Notes: a model not told the origin generated them from the sequence alone. A stretch of 64,000 nucleotides of DNA from Bacteroidota bacterium (GCA_018266555.1 JAFEAF010000012.1:49522-113521); one strand, 5' to 3'. Numbered from the stretch's first letter, positions 9,352-18,483 are shown. Made by a program: numbers and translations.

Positions 9352-9543
9352 GAGAGACTATCCTGGAAATATATTTCAGTACTCCCGGTTTTGATTACAA
9401 AAAGATGAAAGCCTTTGTAAACGGTATCTGGCTTTTCAGTTCCAATGTAATTTATTTATTATCCAGGTAAAAAAAACAAAGTTCAATGAAGCTACCATGA
9501 ATTTAGCTGCATAAAGCTCCTGGGTTCTTGTAAATATTTTTAT

Positions 9544-10908
9544 TTACCCCTCAGCAAAATATTTATGGAAATAGGGAATGGTTTCTATCCCTTTGTAATA
9601 GTTTTCAATATTGTATTTTTCGTTGGGGGAATGAAGATTATCATTATCCAATCCAAAACCCATAAAAACAATTTTTACACCGAGCTCTGCTTCCAGTACA
9701 TGACAAATAGGAATGCTTCCTCCGCCACGAACTGGTATGGGTTGTTTCCCGAATGTAGTTTCAATTGCCTTGGCAGCAGCTTTATATCCACGGCTTCCGA
9801 TCGGTGTCATATAAGGTTCTCCGCCATGATGTTCAAAAGCATTTACGGTAACACAAGTGGGAGCAATGGATTTAAAATAATTCAATAACAGTTCAGTCAT
9901 CTTATCAGATGATTGATTCGGAACAAGCCGTGCAGAAATTTTAGCTGTTGCTTTCGATGGCAACACCGTCTTTGCGCCTTCGCCTTCATAGCCACCCCAG
10001 ATTCCATTTACTTCCAGCGTAGGACGGATGCCGGTTCTTTCTCCGGTTGTGTATCCTTTTTCTCCCCAAAGTTCTTTTACCCCAAGATCTTTTTTATACT
10101 CCTGATCATTATAAGGTGCTTCAGCCATCAAGAATCTTTCTTCTTTACTTACTTCCAATACATCATCATAAAATCCGGGAATAGTGATATGATTATTTTC
10201 ATCATGGCAGCTTGCAATCATTTTTGCCAGTATAGTAATAGGGTTTGCAACAGCGCCGCCATAAGTCCCGCTATGCAGGTCACGGTTAGGACCAGTGACT
10301 TCCACCTGGATATAAGAAAGCCCACGAACACCAATATCCAGAGAAGGATGCTCCACACTAAGCATGGCGCTATCGCTGATGAGTACTACATCCGTCTTCA
10401 ATAACTCTTTATTCTCCGAAATAAATTTTGCAAGATTGGGTGAACCTACTTCTTCTTCTCCTTCAATAATGAATTTGATATTAGTGTTCATGGTGTTGGT
10501 CTTCACCATGGTTTCCAAAGCTTTTACATGCATATAAAACTGGCCTTTATCATCTGCGGAACCTCTGGCATAAATTTTTCCATCTTTTATTACGGGATCA
10601 AAAGGTCCACTATGCCAGAGTTCAAGCGGCTCTGGAGGCTGAACGTCGTAATGTCCGTAAATAAGCACCGTAGGTTTTGAGGGATCAATGATTTTTTCTC
10701 CATACACAACAGGATGGCCAGCAGTAGGATATACTTCGGCTTTATCACAACCGGATGTGAGTAAACTTTTCTTTACTGCATCAGCACATTTCAACATGTC
10801 GGCTTTATGTTCTGTCTTTGCACTTACAGAAGGGATGCGGAGCAAATCTAATATTTCATTCAAAAAACGGTCTTTGTTATTTTGTTGATACTCTTTCCAG
10901 GCTTGCAT
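9544..10908 (-). CDS. M20 family dipeptidase
   Basis: 454 residues, the usual length of PepV/carnosinase-like M20 dipeptidases. Zinc-site and catalytic motifs are visible: YGHYDVQPPEPLELW, GSADDKGQ, EGEEEVGSP, SDSAML, the dimerisation-domain RDLHSGTYGGAVANP, and a final LHSPNEKY. It probably hydrolyses dipeptides in the cytoplasm, since no signal peptide is present. It stands 71 bases downstream of dinB on the same strand; a box one mismatch from the Bacteroidota -7 consensus (TATCTTCG) lies in that gap, so it may have its own promoter. Confidence 0.9.
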   Translation of the reverse strand: MQAWKEYQQNNKDRFLNEILDLLRIPSVSAKTEHKADMLKCADAVKKSLLTSGCDKAEVYPTAGHPVVYGEKIIDPSKPTVLIYGHYDVQPPEPLELWHSGPFDPVIKDGKIYARGSADDKGQFYMHVKALETMVKTNTMNTNIKFIIEGEEEVGSPNLAKFISENKELLKTDVVLISDSAMLSVEHPSLDIGVRGLSYIQVEVTGPNRDLHSGTYGGAVANPITILAKMIASCHDENNHITIPGFYDDVLEVSKEERFLMAEAPYNDQEYKKDLGVKELWGEKGYTTGERTGIRPTLEVNGIWGGYEGEGAKTVLPSKATAKISARLVPNQSSDKMTELLLNYFKSIAPTCVTVNAFEHHGGEPYMTPIGSRGYKAAAKAIETTFGKQPIPVRGGGSIPICHVLEAELGVKIVFMGFGLDNDNLHSPNEKYNIENYYKGIETIPYFHKYFAEG

Positions 10909-10979
10909 GAAAAAATTAATATTTTTTATTAAAAATCAGGTTAGCGAAGATAGGGGATATGTAGCCAATTTGCGCAGCG

Positions 10980-12143
10980 TTATTCTTCAGGCTTGTTTTT
11001 GATTACTGTAGCCTTGGTAACCACTTTACTGCCAAAACGGTCTTTAATATCATCAATTGCTTTATAGAGATTTAATTTTTCCGAATTGTTTTCAAATAAA
11101 CTCATTTGCATCGTGAAAGGGATTAACTGGCTGAAACGGACTCCCAGCAGTCTTACAGGCCTTCCTTTTTGCCACGATTTACCGAAGAGGTCTTTTACTT
11201 TTGCAATCAAACGATCATCCCATGCGGTGTAATCAACAGTTTCCTGCCGGGAAGTTGTTTCAAAATCTGAATATCGGATTTTTACCGTAATACACCCGGT
11301 GAGTTTTTCATCATCACGAAGCGAATAGGCTGTTTTTTCAGTAAGCCGCACTAACTCGCTATATAAAAATTCAAGATCACTGTGATCGGTATCAAAAGTA
11401 TTTTCATGACTGATGCTTTTTTGTTCCCATTCTGTATCTAATATTACGCTGCCGATGCCATGAGATTTTTTCCAAAGGGCTTCACCCCATTTCCCTAAAT
11501 GCTTTTCCAGAAATTCAGGTTTTGCTTTTGCAATGTCTTCCATTTTATAAAACCCAAGATTTTTAAGTTGAATTTCAGTTTGCTTTCCTACTCCGTTTAT
11601 TTTTTCTACTGCTAATGGCCAGAGAAAATCTTTTTCTTTTCCATAAGGAATTTCGAGAAATCCATTGGGTTTAGCTTCGTTCGTCGCTAACTTACTGATG
11701 AATTTTACCGAAGCTAATCCGCAGGAAATGGGTAACCCCGTTTCTTTAATGATCAACTCTCTTAATTCCATTGCGTATTTACCGGCCCCAAAAAATTTAT
11801 CCATTCCCGTGAAGTCAATATAAAATTCATCAATACTTGCTTTTTCAAACAATGGGACTTTGGAAGCAATAATTTCTGTTACCCAACGGGAATATTTGCT
11901 GTATTCACCCCGGCTGTTGCTGGTGACAACTGCATGAGGGCAAAGCTGCAATGCTTTTTTCATCGGCATGGCTGATTGAATTCCAAATTTTCTCGCTTCG
12001 TAACTACAAGCGGCCACAACGCCTCGTTCATATCCGCCCACCAGAACAGGCTTCCCTTTTAAAGTTGGGTCATTTAATATTTCTACGGATACAAAAAATG
12101 AATCAAGATCAAAATGGGCAATATGATGAATGAGTTCGTTCAT
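10980..12143 (-). CDS. dinB: DNA polymerase IV (Y family)
   Basis: 387 residues. It has the Y-family palm motifs HFDLDSFFVSVE (first metal-binding Asp), the SIDEFYIDFTGM catalytic acidic pair, and SCGLASVKFISKLATNEAKPNG, then the HhH thumb (INGVGKQTEIQLKNLG) and little-finger domain. It carries out error-prone translesion synthesis in the cytoplasm. A beta-clamp-binding-type motif (QMSLFE) lies near the C-terminus. It is 11 bases downstream of rimM, so likely cotranscribed. No SOS box was recognised. Confidence 0.95.
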   Translation of the reverse strand: MNELIHHIAHFDLDSFFVSVEILNDPTLKGKPVLVGGYERGVVAACSYEARKFGIQSAMPMKKALQLCPHAVVTSNSRGEYSKYSRWVTEIIASKVPLFEKASIDEFYIDFTGMDKFFGAGKYAMELRELIIKETGLPISCGLASVKFISKLATNEAKPNGFLEIPYGKEKDFLWPLAVEKINGVGKQTEIQLKNLGFYKMEDIAKAKPEFLEKHLGKWGEALWKKSHGIGSVILDTEWEQKSISHENTFDTDHSDLEFLYSELVRLTEKTAYSLRDDEKLTGCITVKIRYSDFETTSRQETVDYTAWDDRLIAKVKDLFGKSWQKGRPVRLLGVRFSQLIPFTMQMSLFENNSEKLNLYKAIDDIKDRFGSKVVTKATVIKNKPEE

Positions 12144-12154
12144 ATATTGAAAGC

Positions 12155-12670
12155 TTACAGATACACTTCCAGTAACCCTTCCGGAAGCTGAACATGGATT
12201 TCTTTTTTCTTTCGATCAATTTTCTGAAGCGTTCCTTCATTCAGCGGAATAAATACTTCTTTATGGTTGATCTCAATGCGGCACAATATCTGATGTGGTT
12301 GCTCAATTACTTCAAGCACATTACCTAAATATTTTTTTTCATGTAGAATACTAAACCCCAAATAACTTGCAGGGGCTGATATTGCAACCATTTTTTTGAA
12401 ATCGGCTTCGGGAATCCAAATAGTTTTTTGTACCAGTTTTGTAGCTGCTTCCCGGCTGTCAATACCTTCCAGTTTTAGATACAATTCGTCTTCACTTTTT
12501 ATACGTGTTGATTGAATAAACCATGGAAGGAATGAATTTTTATTGTCTTCAACGAAAATGGCCAGTAAACCTTTCAATGAAGTTTTTTTCCCAAGGACAT
12601 GTTTTAGCAACAATTCTCCTTTCAGGCCATAAACGGTCATGAACTTTCCTATTTTAAAATATTCTGCCAC
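12155..12670 (-). CDS. rimM: Ribosome maturation factor RimM
   Basis: 171 residues. The N-terminal RimM barrel (FKIGKFMTVYGLKGELLLKHV) is followed by a PRC-barrel (LGFSILHEKKYLGNVLEVIEQPHQ) with the conserved LIP-like segment VFIPLNEGTLQKID. It assists 30S head assembly, binding S19. As in most bacteria it follows rpsP, but a strong hairpin separates the two here, and trmD and rplS are not downstream; dinB is. The start at 12670 fits the family N-terminus. Confidence 0.93.
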   Translation of the reverse strand: MAEYFKIGKFMTVYGLKGELLLKHVLGKKTSLKGLLAIFVEDNKNSFLPWFIQSTRIKSEDELYLKLEGIDSREAATKLVQKTIWIPEADFKKMVAISAPASYLGFSILHEKKYLGNVLEVIEQPHQILCRIEINHKEVFIPLNEGTLQKIDRKKKEIHVQLPEGLLEVYL

Positions 12671-12727
12671 GAGTGAATCAATTTTGTACCATCATGAAAT
12701 GCTGAATGAAATTTTGTATAAAGGAAT

Positions 12728-12765
12728 AAAAAAAATCCCGTCCAGCACATTTGCCGTGACGGGAT
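12728..12765 (-). terminator. Rho-independent terminator or attenuator between rpsP and rimM
   Basis: On the minus strand, an 8-bp perfect stem (ATCCCGTC, 12735-12742, pairing with 12758-12765) with a 15-base loop is followed by a run of T residues, seen as an A tract at 12728-12735 on the plus strand. It lies just past the rpsP stop and upstream of rimM. It either ends the rpsP transcript or allows partial readthrough, giving more S16 than RimM. Confidence 0.75.
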
Positions 12766-12786
12766 CACAGATCTTAGAAAGATGGT

Positions 12787-13236
12787 TTATCCTTCTGCAC
12801 CGGCACCACCGCTTTCAGGTCTTCTCTCAGGTCTGCGACCTGTTTGAGGCCTTCTGGCTCTTTTGTTCCGGTAAGCTTCTTCCTGGCGTTTTTTTACCTG
12901 AGCATCGTGTTCGGTGCTCCATTTGGTAAATTTTTCCATTGCAGCAGCTTCATCAAAGAGTCCGAGCTTTACTCCACGCAACAAATGCTTAAGGAATAAC
13001 ACTCCTTTAAAGCTAAGAATCCGTCGAACCGTATCGGTTGGTTGAGCACCTTTGTGCAACCAATCCAATGCTCTCTGGCGATCCAGCTGAATAGTAGCCG
13101 GGATGGTCAGCGGGTTATAGGTTCCTAACTTTTGAATGAATTTCCCGTCGCGGGGGCTGCGGGCATCGGCAACTACAATGAAGTAGAATGGTCTCTTTTT
13201 AGACCCATGACGTTGGAGTCTGATCTTGACAGCCAT
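12787..13236 (-). CDS. rpsP: 30S ribosomal protein S16 with long C-terminal extension
   Basis: 149 residues. Residues 1-80 are canonical S16 ([30 protein letters not shown], then [11 protein letters not shown]). The remainder is an extension absent from E. coli S16 (about 82 residues): a helical [20 protein letters not shown] segment and a basic Arg/Gly/Glu-rich tail ending GGAGAEG. Such tails occur in Bacteroidota S16. S16 binds 16S rRNA early in 30S assembly. A consensus promoter lies 68 bases upstream. Confidence 0.95.
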   Translation of the reverse strand: MAVKIRLQRHGSKKRPFYFIVVADARSPRDGKFIQKLGTYNPLTIPATIQLDRQRALDWLHKGAQPTDTVRRILSFKGVLFLKHLLRGVKLGLFDEAAAMEKFTKWSTEHDAQVKKRQEEAYRNKRARRPQTGRRPERRPESGGAGAEG

Positions 13237-13303
13237 TTTAAATAGAAATTTAAAGGCGTTAAATAATAGGGTTTAATGTCCAGCCAATTTTAAATTAGCA
13301 AAG

Positions 13304-13334
13304 CAAATGTAAGGATTGAAGATTAAAATACAAA
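13304..13334 (-). promoter_or_regulatory. Promoter of rpsP matching the Bacteroidota consensus
   Basis: On the minus strand, TTTG (13334-13331), a 19-base spacer, then TACATTTG (13311-13304). This matches the TTTG-N19-TAnnTTTG consensus of Bacteroidota primary sigma factors exactly. It lies 68 bases before the rpsP start. Confidence 0.75.
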
Positions 13335-13367
13335 TCCTGTTTTAAGATTATAGAAAAAATTAAAGGT

Positions 13368-14711
13368 TCATCTCTTTCCAATCCCCGGCATCATTCTTCC
13401 CATGGGCATCTTATTCATATTCTTCATCATACTGCGCATCTGTTCAAATTGTTTCATGAATGCATTTACCTCCGAAATATCTTTTCCTGCTCCTTTGGCT
13501 ATCCTGTTTTTGCGATTCATGTCTATGACATCCGGGTTGGCTCTTTCAAATGGAGTCATGGAATTGATCATGGCTTCAATTCCCTTGAATGAATCTTCAT
13601 TTACGTCAAGATTTTTTATTTGTTTGCCCACCCCGGGAATCATGCCTAACAGATCTTTCATATTCCCCATTTTTTTGATCTGTTCCAATTGGAGTTTAAA
13701 ATCTGCAAAATCAAATTTATTCTTCCGGATTTTGCTTTCCAGTTTTTTTGCCTGCTCTTCATCAAATTGTTCCTGGGCTTTTTCAACCAGTGTGGTAATA
13801 TCGCCCATTCCCAGGATACGTTGTGCCATTCTTTCGGGGTAAAACACATCCAGGGTATCCATTTTTTCTCCACTGCTGGTAAACTTTATTGGTTTTTGAA
13901 CTGTGTATTTAATAGAAAGAGCTGCGCCACCACGGGTATCACCATCCAGTTTTGTCAACACCACTCCTGAAAAATCTAATCTGTCATTGAATGCTTTTGC
14001 AGTGTTCACAGCATCCTGCCCTGTCATACTATCTACAACAAATAAAATTTCCTGTGGACGAACGTTAGCTTTTATATCTGCCACTTCAGTCATCATGACC
14101 TCATCAATAGCCAGTCGGCCTGCTGTATCTATGATAACTACATTTTTATTTTTACTCTTTGCTTCTTTTACAGCATTTTCAGCAATAGAAACAGGATTTT
14201 TATTTTCTTTTTCTAAATGAACATCCACCCCAATCTGTTCGCCAAGCACTTTCAATTGTTCCATAGCAGCGGGTCGGTATATATCAGCGGCAACCAATAG
14301 AGGCGATAATCCTTTTTTATTCTTTAGATAATTGGCCAGCTTGGCGCTGAAAGTGGTCTTACCGCTACCTTGTAAACCCGCAATTAATATTACCGCAGGA
14401 TTTCCTTTTGAGTTGAGTTGGCTCTCTGCACCTCCCATCAGTTCGGTTAGTTCATCCTGGACTATTTTGGTCATTAACTGTCCCGGGCTGATGGCGTTGA
14501 TTACTTTTTCACCAAGGGCTTTATCTTTTACTTTATCTGTAAATTCTTTTGCTATTTTATAATTTACATCAGCATCTATCAGGGCACGGCGGATATCTTT
14601 AACCGTAGAAGCAATATTCAGTTCGGTGATACGGGCCTGGCCTTTTAAATTCTTAAAAGCACTTTCTAATTTTTCTTGTAATGAATTGAACATGGTTTGA
14701 TCGGGTTTCAA
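13368..14711 (-). CDS. ffh: Signal recognition particle protein Ffh
   Basis: 447 residues. An N-domain four-helix bundle, then the G domain with P loop GLQGSGKTT, DTAGR, and TKLDGDTRGG, then a methionine-rich M domain (PFERANPDVID, MKQFEQMRSMMKNMNKMPMG) that binds signal sequences and 4.5S RNA. It targets nascent membrane proteins to the translocon as a cytoplasmic ribonucleoprotein. It follows the sigma factor gene on the same strand, with a hairpin and a -7-like box between them. The ffs RNA gene was not seen in the window. Confidence 0.96.
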   Translation of the reverse strand: MKPDQTMFNSLQEKLESAFKNLKGQARITELNIASTVKDIRRALIDADVNYKIAKEFTDKVKDKALGEKVINAISPGQLMTKIVQDELTELMGGAESQLNSKGNPAVILIAGLQGSGKTTFSAKLANYLKNKKGLSPLLVAADIYRPAAMEQLKVLGEQIGVDVHLEKENKNPVSIAENAVKEAKSKNKNVVIIDTAGRLAIDEVMMTEVADIKANVRPQEILFVVDSMTGQDAVNTAKAFNDRLDFSGVVLTKLDGDTRGGAALSIKYTVQKPIKFTSSGEKMDTLDVFYPERMAQRILGMGDITTLVEKAQEQFDEEQAKKLESKIRKNKFDFADFKLQLEQIKKMGNMKDLLGMIPGVGKQIKNLDVNEDSFKGIEAMINSMTPFERANPDVIDMNRKNRIAKGAGKDISEVNAFMKQFEQMRSMMKNMNKMPMGRMMPGIGKR

Positions 14712-14723
14712 TCATACGAATAA

Positions 14724-14751
14724 AAAAGTGAACATCTTTATGTTCACTTTT
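14724..14751 (-). terminator. Hairpin between sigma factor gene and ffh
   Basis: A perfect 12-bp stem (14724-14735 with 14740-14751) and 4-base loop, followed on the minus strand by further T residues. This fits an intrinsic terminator for the sigma factor gene. It sits downstream of the putative ffh -7 box, so it could instead be part of the ffh leader. Confidence 0.65.
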
Positions 14752-14758
14752 CGCATGG

Positions 14759-14766
14759 CAAAGATA
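14759..14766 (-). promoter_or_regulatory. Candidate -7 element for ffh
   Basis: TATCTTTG on the minus strand matches TAnnTTTG exactly, 48 bases before the ffh start. No good -33 TTTG was found at 19-21 bases, so confidence is limited. Confidence 0.4.
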
Positions 14767-14790
14767 ATTAAATAAGGAGCGTAAATTTAT

Positions 14791-15666
14791 TTACATACCT
14801 AAGTAAGTTCTTAATAATTGACAACGGCTTGCAGTTCTTAATTTAGTGATCGCTTTGTCCTTTATTTGGCGGACTCTTTCCCGTGTCAGGCTGAATTTTT
14901 CACCAATATCTTCCAGGCTCATGGGATGATCTACTCCGATTCCGAAGAAATAGCAGATTACTTCTTTTTGACGTTCTGTCAGGGCTTTGAGTGACCGGTC
15001 AATCTCTGTTTTCAATGATTCATTATGATCAAGTTCAGCATCTGTTTTATCTGCATTAGGATTTTCTAAAACATCCAATAGTGTATTTTCCTCACCTTCC
15101 GCCAGGGGGGTATCCATACTGACATGTCGAGCAGAAATACCAAGCGTGGCAGAAACTTCTTCCAGGTCCATTTCCAATATATCAGCCAGTTCTTCCGCAG
15201 AAGGTTCTCTTTCATATTGTTGCTCCAGCTGGGAAAAGGCTTTTTGAATACGGTTGGTAAGACCTACTTTATTAAGTGGGAGGCGTACAATACGGGATTG
15301 TTCAGCTAATGCCTGTAAAATACTTTGGCGGATCCACCAAACGGCATAGGAAATGAATTTAAAACCACGGGTTTCGTCAAAGCGCTGAGCGGCTTTTATC
15401 AAACCCAGGTTTCCTTCATTGATAAGATCAGGGAGTGATAAGCCCTGGTTTTGATACTGTTTTGCTACTGAAACAACAAAGCGAAGATTTGCCTTGGTCA
15501 AACGATCCAAAGCTCTTTGATCACCCTGTTTTATCAGGCTGGCTAACTTAACTTCTTCTTCGGGGGAAATGAGTTCGACTTTGCCGATCTCCTGGAGGTA
15601 TTTCTCCAAACTCTGAGATTCACGGTTCGTAATCGATTTCGTGATCTTCAATTGCCTCATGCTCAT
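14791..15666 (-). CDS. rpoD: Primary sigma factor (sigma-70 family, RpoD/SigA)
   Basis: 291 residues, the short form typical of Bacteroidota: no region 1.1, starting close to region 1.2 ([20 protein letters not shown]). Region 2 ([32 protein letters not shown], then [21 protein letters not shown]), region 3, and region 4 ([31 protein letters not shown]) are complete. It directs RNA polymerase to TTTG/TAnnTTTG promoters, several of which occur in this window. It is the first gene of the minus-strand block, ahead of ffh. Confidence 0.95.
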   Translation of the reverse strand: MSMRQLKITKSITNRESQSLEKYLQEIGKVELISPEEEVKLASLIKQGDQRALDRLTKANLRFVVSVAKQYQNQGLSLPDLINEGNLGLIKAAQRFDETRGFKFISYAVWWIRQSILQALAEQSRIVRLPLNKVGLTNRIQKAFSQLEQQYEREPSAEELADILEMDLEEVSATLGISARHVSMDTPLAEGEENTLLDVLENPNADKTDAELDHNESLKTEIDRSLKALTERQKEVICYFFGIGVDHPMSLEDIGEKFSLTRERVRQIKDKAITKLRTASRCQLLRTYLGM

Positions 15667-15979
15667 AGGTATTGGCTTTAAACGGGTTATTTTAAGGGTT
15701 AAGGAAAATTAAGTTTTGGCTCTTTCTAATACTCAAAAAATACCCATCACATATCATTTGTCCATCAGAAAGTATTGAACTTCAAAGCAATTTAGGTAAT
15801 ATTAGCATATAAGCCAAAAAACTTTTGTAGATACTTTAACGTTCCTTTGAGGGATTTATTTTCTATGACAAGCCCGAATACGAAAAAATGAGAAAAATAA
15901 TTAAAGAAATATTTTGCCACTATCATTTATTTTTTATTATTGCAGCTACCGTAATTATTTAAATGTGACGAATTAACGA
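15667..15979. other. Divergent intergenic region upstream of the sigma factor gene
   Basis: 313 bases between divergent starts (sigma factor on minus, START-like protein on plus). It is AT-rich and must contain both promoters, but no exact TTTG-N19-TAnnTTTG pair was found on either strand. No ORF or RNA gene is apparent. Confidence 0.5.
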
Positions 15980-16357
15980 ATGAGCAAGCAATTATACACT
16001 TTAGAATATCCCGTCAGGTGTTCTCCATCTATTTTATATGAATTTCTTTCTACACCTGCCGGTCTCGGAGAATGGTTTGCTGATAAAGTAGATGAACGAG
16101 ATGATATTTTTTACTTTGGCTGGAATGGTTCATTTGATAAAGCGGATCTGATGGAAAAGGAATTAGACAAATTTATCAGGTTTCGCTGGCAGTCATCGCC
16201 AAAAGAGGAATATTTTGAATTTCGAATTGAAAAGTCAGAAATCACCAATCAAACTATTCTTGTTATTAAAGATTTTGCAGAAAAAAAAGAAATTAAAGAT
16301 CAGAGTTTACTTTGGGATCACCAGGTCAAGGATCTTTTTCACCGGCTGGGTAATTGA
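15980..16357 (+). CDS. START-like (AHSA1/SRPBCC-related) domain protein
   Basis: 125 residues beginning KQLYTLEYPVRCSPSILYEFLSTPAGLGEWFADKVDERDD, which has the helix-grip signature of START-like SRPBCC proteins common in Bacteroidota, with SLLWDHQVKDLFHRLGN at the end. The fold binds hydrophobic ligands or chaperone clients, but the ligand is unknown. Its last 19 bases overlap the convergent orphan gene. Confidence 0.8.
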   Translation: MSKQLYTLEYPVRCSPSILYEFLSTPAGLGEWFADKVDERDDIFYFGWNGSFDKADLMEKELDKFIRFRWQSSPKEEYFEFRIEKSEITNQTILVIKDFAEKKEIKDQSLLWDHQVKDLFHRLGN

Positions 16358-16983
16358 TGCCTCAATTCAATAAGCAGTTTAAATTCATCAAAAAGTTTTT
16401 CGTTTACTTCATCCCATTGAGTCAGGGGTAATTTGTATGCAATCTTCAAAAAGCAATTTTTAATGACCTGTCTTTTAAATGATGTTTTGGTGAATGTATT
16501 AATCTTTTTATAATTATTTTTATCAAAATGATGTTCCCATTCGGTATCATTGATCCCTAAAAAATAGTTCTCTTTTTTCAACGTAGGAAAAAATGCGGTA
16601 ATAGCATGCTCAAAATTTTTTTTATAAGAGCCGGAAAGGTGCAATGTGATGCTGAAAAAATGGCCCCACCAGAACATTGTCCGTATTGCAAAAATGTTTG
16701 TTTCTTCTTTGGGTAAGCATTCTTTGCCGAAATATCTTGGGTAATCCAATATCAGGTAGGGAAGGCCCAGGTAATTTTCGCCCTTCGAAATTTTTGGAGT
16801 GGGCTTTAAAATTTCAGCAGGTAACTTTTGATAATGGCCCTTAAGATGAGAAATAAAATCTTGCTGAAGTTGCTCCAGTAATAACCTTGCTTTACTGATG
16901 ATCTGGTTCTTTGTTAAAATCAGATCGGTATTCTGAACCAATCGTTGCTCCTTTTTTGAAAGTCTTATTTTTGCCATGTTCAT
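16339..16983 (-). CDS. Hypothetical protein, no recognised family
   Basis: 214 residues, basic, with no signal peptide or membrane helix. An N-terminal basic and helical region (about 1-60) precedes an aromatic-rich core: LGLPYLILDYPRYFGK, FAIRTMFWWGHFFSITLHLSG. That pattern suggests an alpha/beta cytoplasmic protein. No domain is recognised. An alternative start is the ATG two codons later (16977). It is divergent from the LptF/G gene with only 13 bases between starts and convergent with the START-like gene, so it appears to be its own transcription unit. Confidence 0.7.
   Translation of the reverse strand: MNMAKIRLSKKEQRLVQNTDLILTKNQIISKARLLLEQLQQDFISHLKGHYQKLPAEILKPTPKISKGENYLGLPYLILDYPRYFGKECLPKEETNIFAIRTMFWWGHFFSITLHLSGSYKKNFEHAITAFFPTLKKENYFLGINDTEWEHHFDKNNYKKINTFTKTSFKRQVIKNCFLKIAYKLPLTQWDEVNEKLFDEFKLLIELRHQLPSR
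16945..16973 (+). promoter_or_regulatory. Candidate promoter of the LptF/G permease gene
   Basis: TATTTTTG (16966-16973) matches TAnnTTTG exactly. A TTG (16945-16947) lies 18 bases before it, a near match to the -33 TTTG. The GTG start of the permease is 24 bases further. The promoter would lie inside the 5' end of the divergent orphan gene. Confidence 0.45.
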
Positions 16984-16996
16984 AATCTAAAGTTAG

Positions 16997-18430
16997 GTGT
17001 TCAAGAAATTAGATACACTCATCATCAAAGCTTTTATAGGGCCGTTTATTGCCACTTTTTTTATTACCCTGCTGGTATTGGTTATGCAGTTTTTCTGGCT
17101 ATACATTGATGATTTTGTAGGGAAAGGATTGGGAATTGTTGTTGTATTGGAATTTATCTGGTATCAAAGCGCCGTTTTGGTCCCTTTAGCTTTGCCTCTT
17201 GCAATCCTGCTTTCTTCTTTAATGACATTTGGGAATTTGGGTGAAAGTTTCGAACTCGTCGCAATCCGCTCTTCAGGTATTTCATTGCTGCGATTCATGA
17301 GGCCGCTTTTTATACTTACATTTTTTATCTGTTGTATTGCATTTTTATTTTCCAATTATATTATTCCTGTAGCTAACCTGAAGTCAAGAACTCTTTTGGG
17401 AGATATTGTTTTTGCCAAACCTGCATTTGACCTGAAGGAAGGAGTGTTTTATGATAAAATCAATGGCTTTGCCATTAAGATCGGAAAAAAAGAACCCAAT
17501 GACAGTGTTATCAGGGACGTCATCATTTATGAGCAGGGAAATCCGTTGCAGGATAATTTTATTATAGCTAATAGTGGAATCATGCGGGTAACGGATAATA
17601 AGCGTTACCTGGAATTTAATCTCAAAGACGGATGGCGATACCAGGAGCGGGGTGATCCCGGCGCACAGGATAATACGGAATTCATCAGGGTGCGTTTTAA
17701 AGAATACAAAAAGCAATTTGATCTTAGCTCATTTCAGTTTACCCGAACAGCGGACAGTTTAAATAAAAACAATGAAAGAGTGTACAGTATGCGACAATTG
17801 GATATTGTCATTGATTCTTTGAAAAAACAGGTAGCAGGTTTACGCAACCGGTTAAATAAGGAAATGTATGGCTCCCGGATGTTTGTAAATTATCTTGACA
17901 GTAATTGGGAAAATACCCATGCAGTATCATTCAAGCCCGTTAAAAATTTTGATGAGCTTTTGCCTGATTCTGCCCGACAAATAATTGCTGAGAGGGCTAT
18001 TTCAGATATCAACTCACTACGGGTTGCCATTAATATTACAGAAGGTGATCTGAAAGAGAAAGAAAAAATATTGGATTTACACCAGATCGAATGGCACCGG
18101 AAAATAGCACTCTCCCTGGCATGCCTCGTGTTGTTTCTTATTGGTGCTCCTTTGGGCTCTATAATCCGCAAAGGTGGATTAGGCACCCCTCTCATATTTG
18201 CGATTATATTTTTTATGTTGTTTTATTTTTCAAGTAATACAGGTGAAAAATTTGCAAGAGAAGGCAGCCTGAGCCCTTTCACCGGTATGTGGATGGCTAC
18301 TTTTTTCCTGGTACCCATAGGAATATTCCTTACCTACAAAGCCATGCAGGATTCTCAATTGTTCAACAAGGAATTTTATTACAGGATTGCAAAGTTTGTT
18401 TTTTCTGTTTTTCACAAACCGGGGAAGTGA
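16997..18430 (+). CDS. LptF/LptG family permease (LPS export)
   Basis: 477 residues starting at GTG (MFKKLDTLIIKAFIGPFIAT). Three N-terminal membrane helices (about 15-40, 50-75, 100-125), a long periplasmic beta-jellyroll region (about 130-370), and three C-terminal helices give the LptF/G topology. The family forms the membrane part of the Lpt ABC complex that extracts lipopolysaccharide from the inner membrane. LptF and LptG cannot be told apart confidently here, and no second copy or LptB lies nearby. The periplasmic insert with VYSMRQLDIVIDSLKKQ is longer than in proteobacterial homologues. Confidence 0.88.
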   Translation: MFKKLDTLIIKAFIGPFIATFFITLLVLVMQFFWLYIDDFVGKGLGIVVVLEFIWYQSAVLVPLALPLAILLSSLMTFGNLGESFELVAIRSSGISLLRFMRPLFILTFFICCIAFLFSNYIIPVANLKSRTLLGDIVFAKPAFDLKEGVFYDKINGFAIKIGKKEPNDSVIRDVIIYEQGNPLQDNFIIANSGIMRVTDNKRYLEFNLKDGWRYQERGDPGAQDNTEFIRVRFKEYKKQFDLSSFQFTRTADSLNKNNERVYSMRQLDIVIDSLKKQVAGLRNRLNKEMYGSRMFVNYLDSNWENTHAVSFKPVKNFDELLPDSARQIIAERAISDINSLRVAINITEGDLKEKEKILDLHQIEWHRKIALSLACLVLFLIGAPLGSIIRKGGLGTPLIFAIIFFMLFYFSSNTGEKFAREGSLSPFTGMWMATFFLVPIGIFLTYKAMQDSQLFNKEFYYRIAKFVFSVFHKPGK

Positions 18431-18459
18431 TTATCTTCATTCCCACAGCAAATATTATT

Positions 18460-18467
18460 TAACTTTG
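18460..18467 (+). promoter_or_regulatory. Candidate -7 element for the CDF-OsmC-Rrf2 genes
   Basis: TAACTTTG matches TAnnTTTG exactly, ending 17 bases before the proposed TTG start of the CDF gene. The -33 region (near 18436) is only a weak match. Confidence 0.45.
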
Positions 18468-18483
18468 CATTCAATTTTTTGTA

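Noticed and set aside
13402..13842. Plus-strand ORF opposite ffh
   Set aside because: Antisense shadow of the methionine-rich M domain of a well-supported gene.
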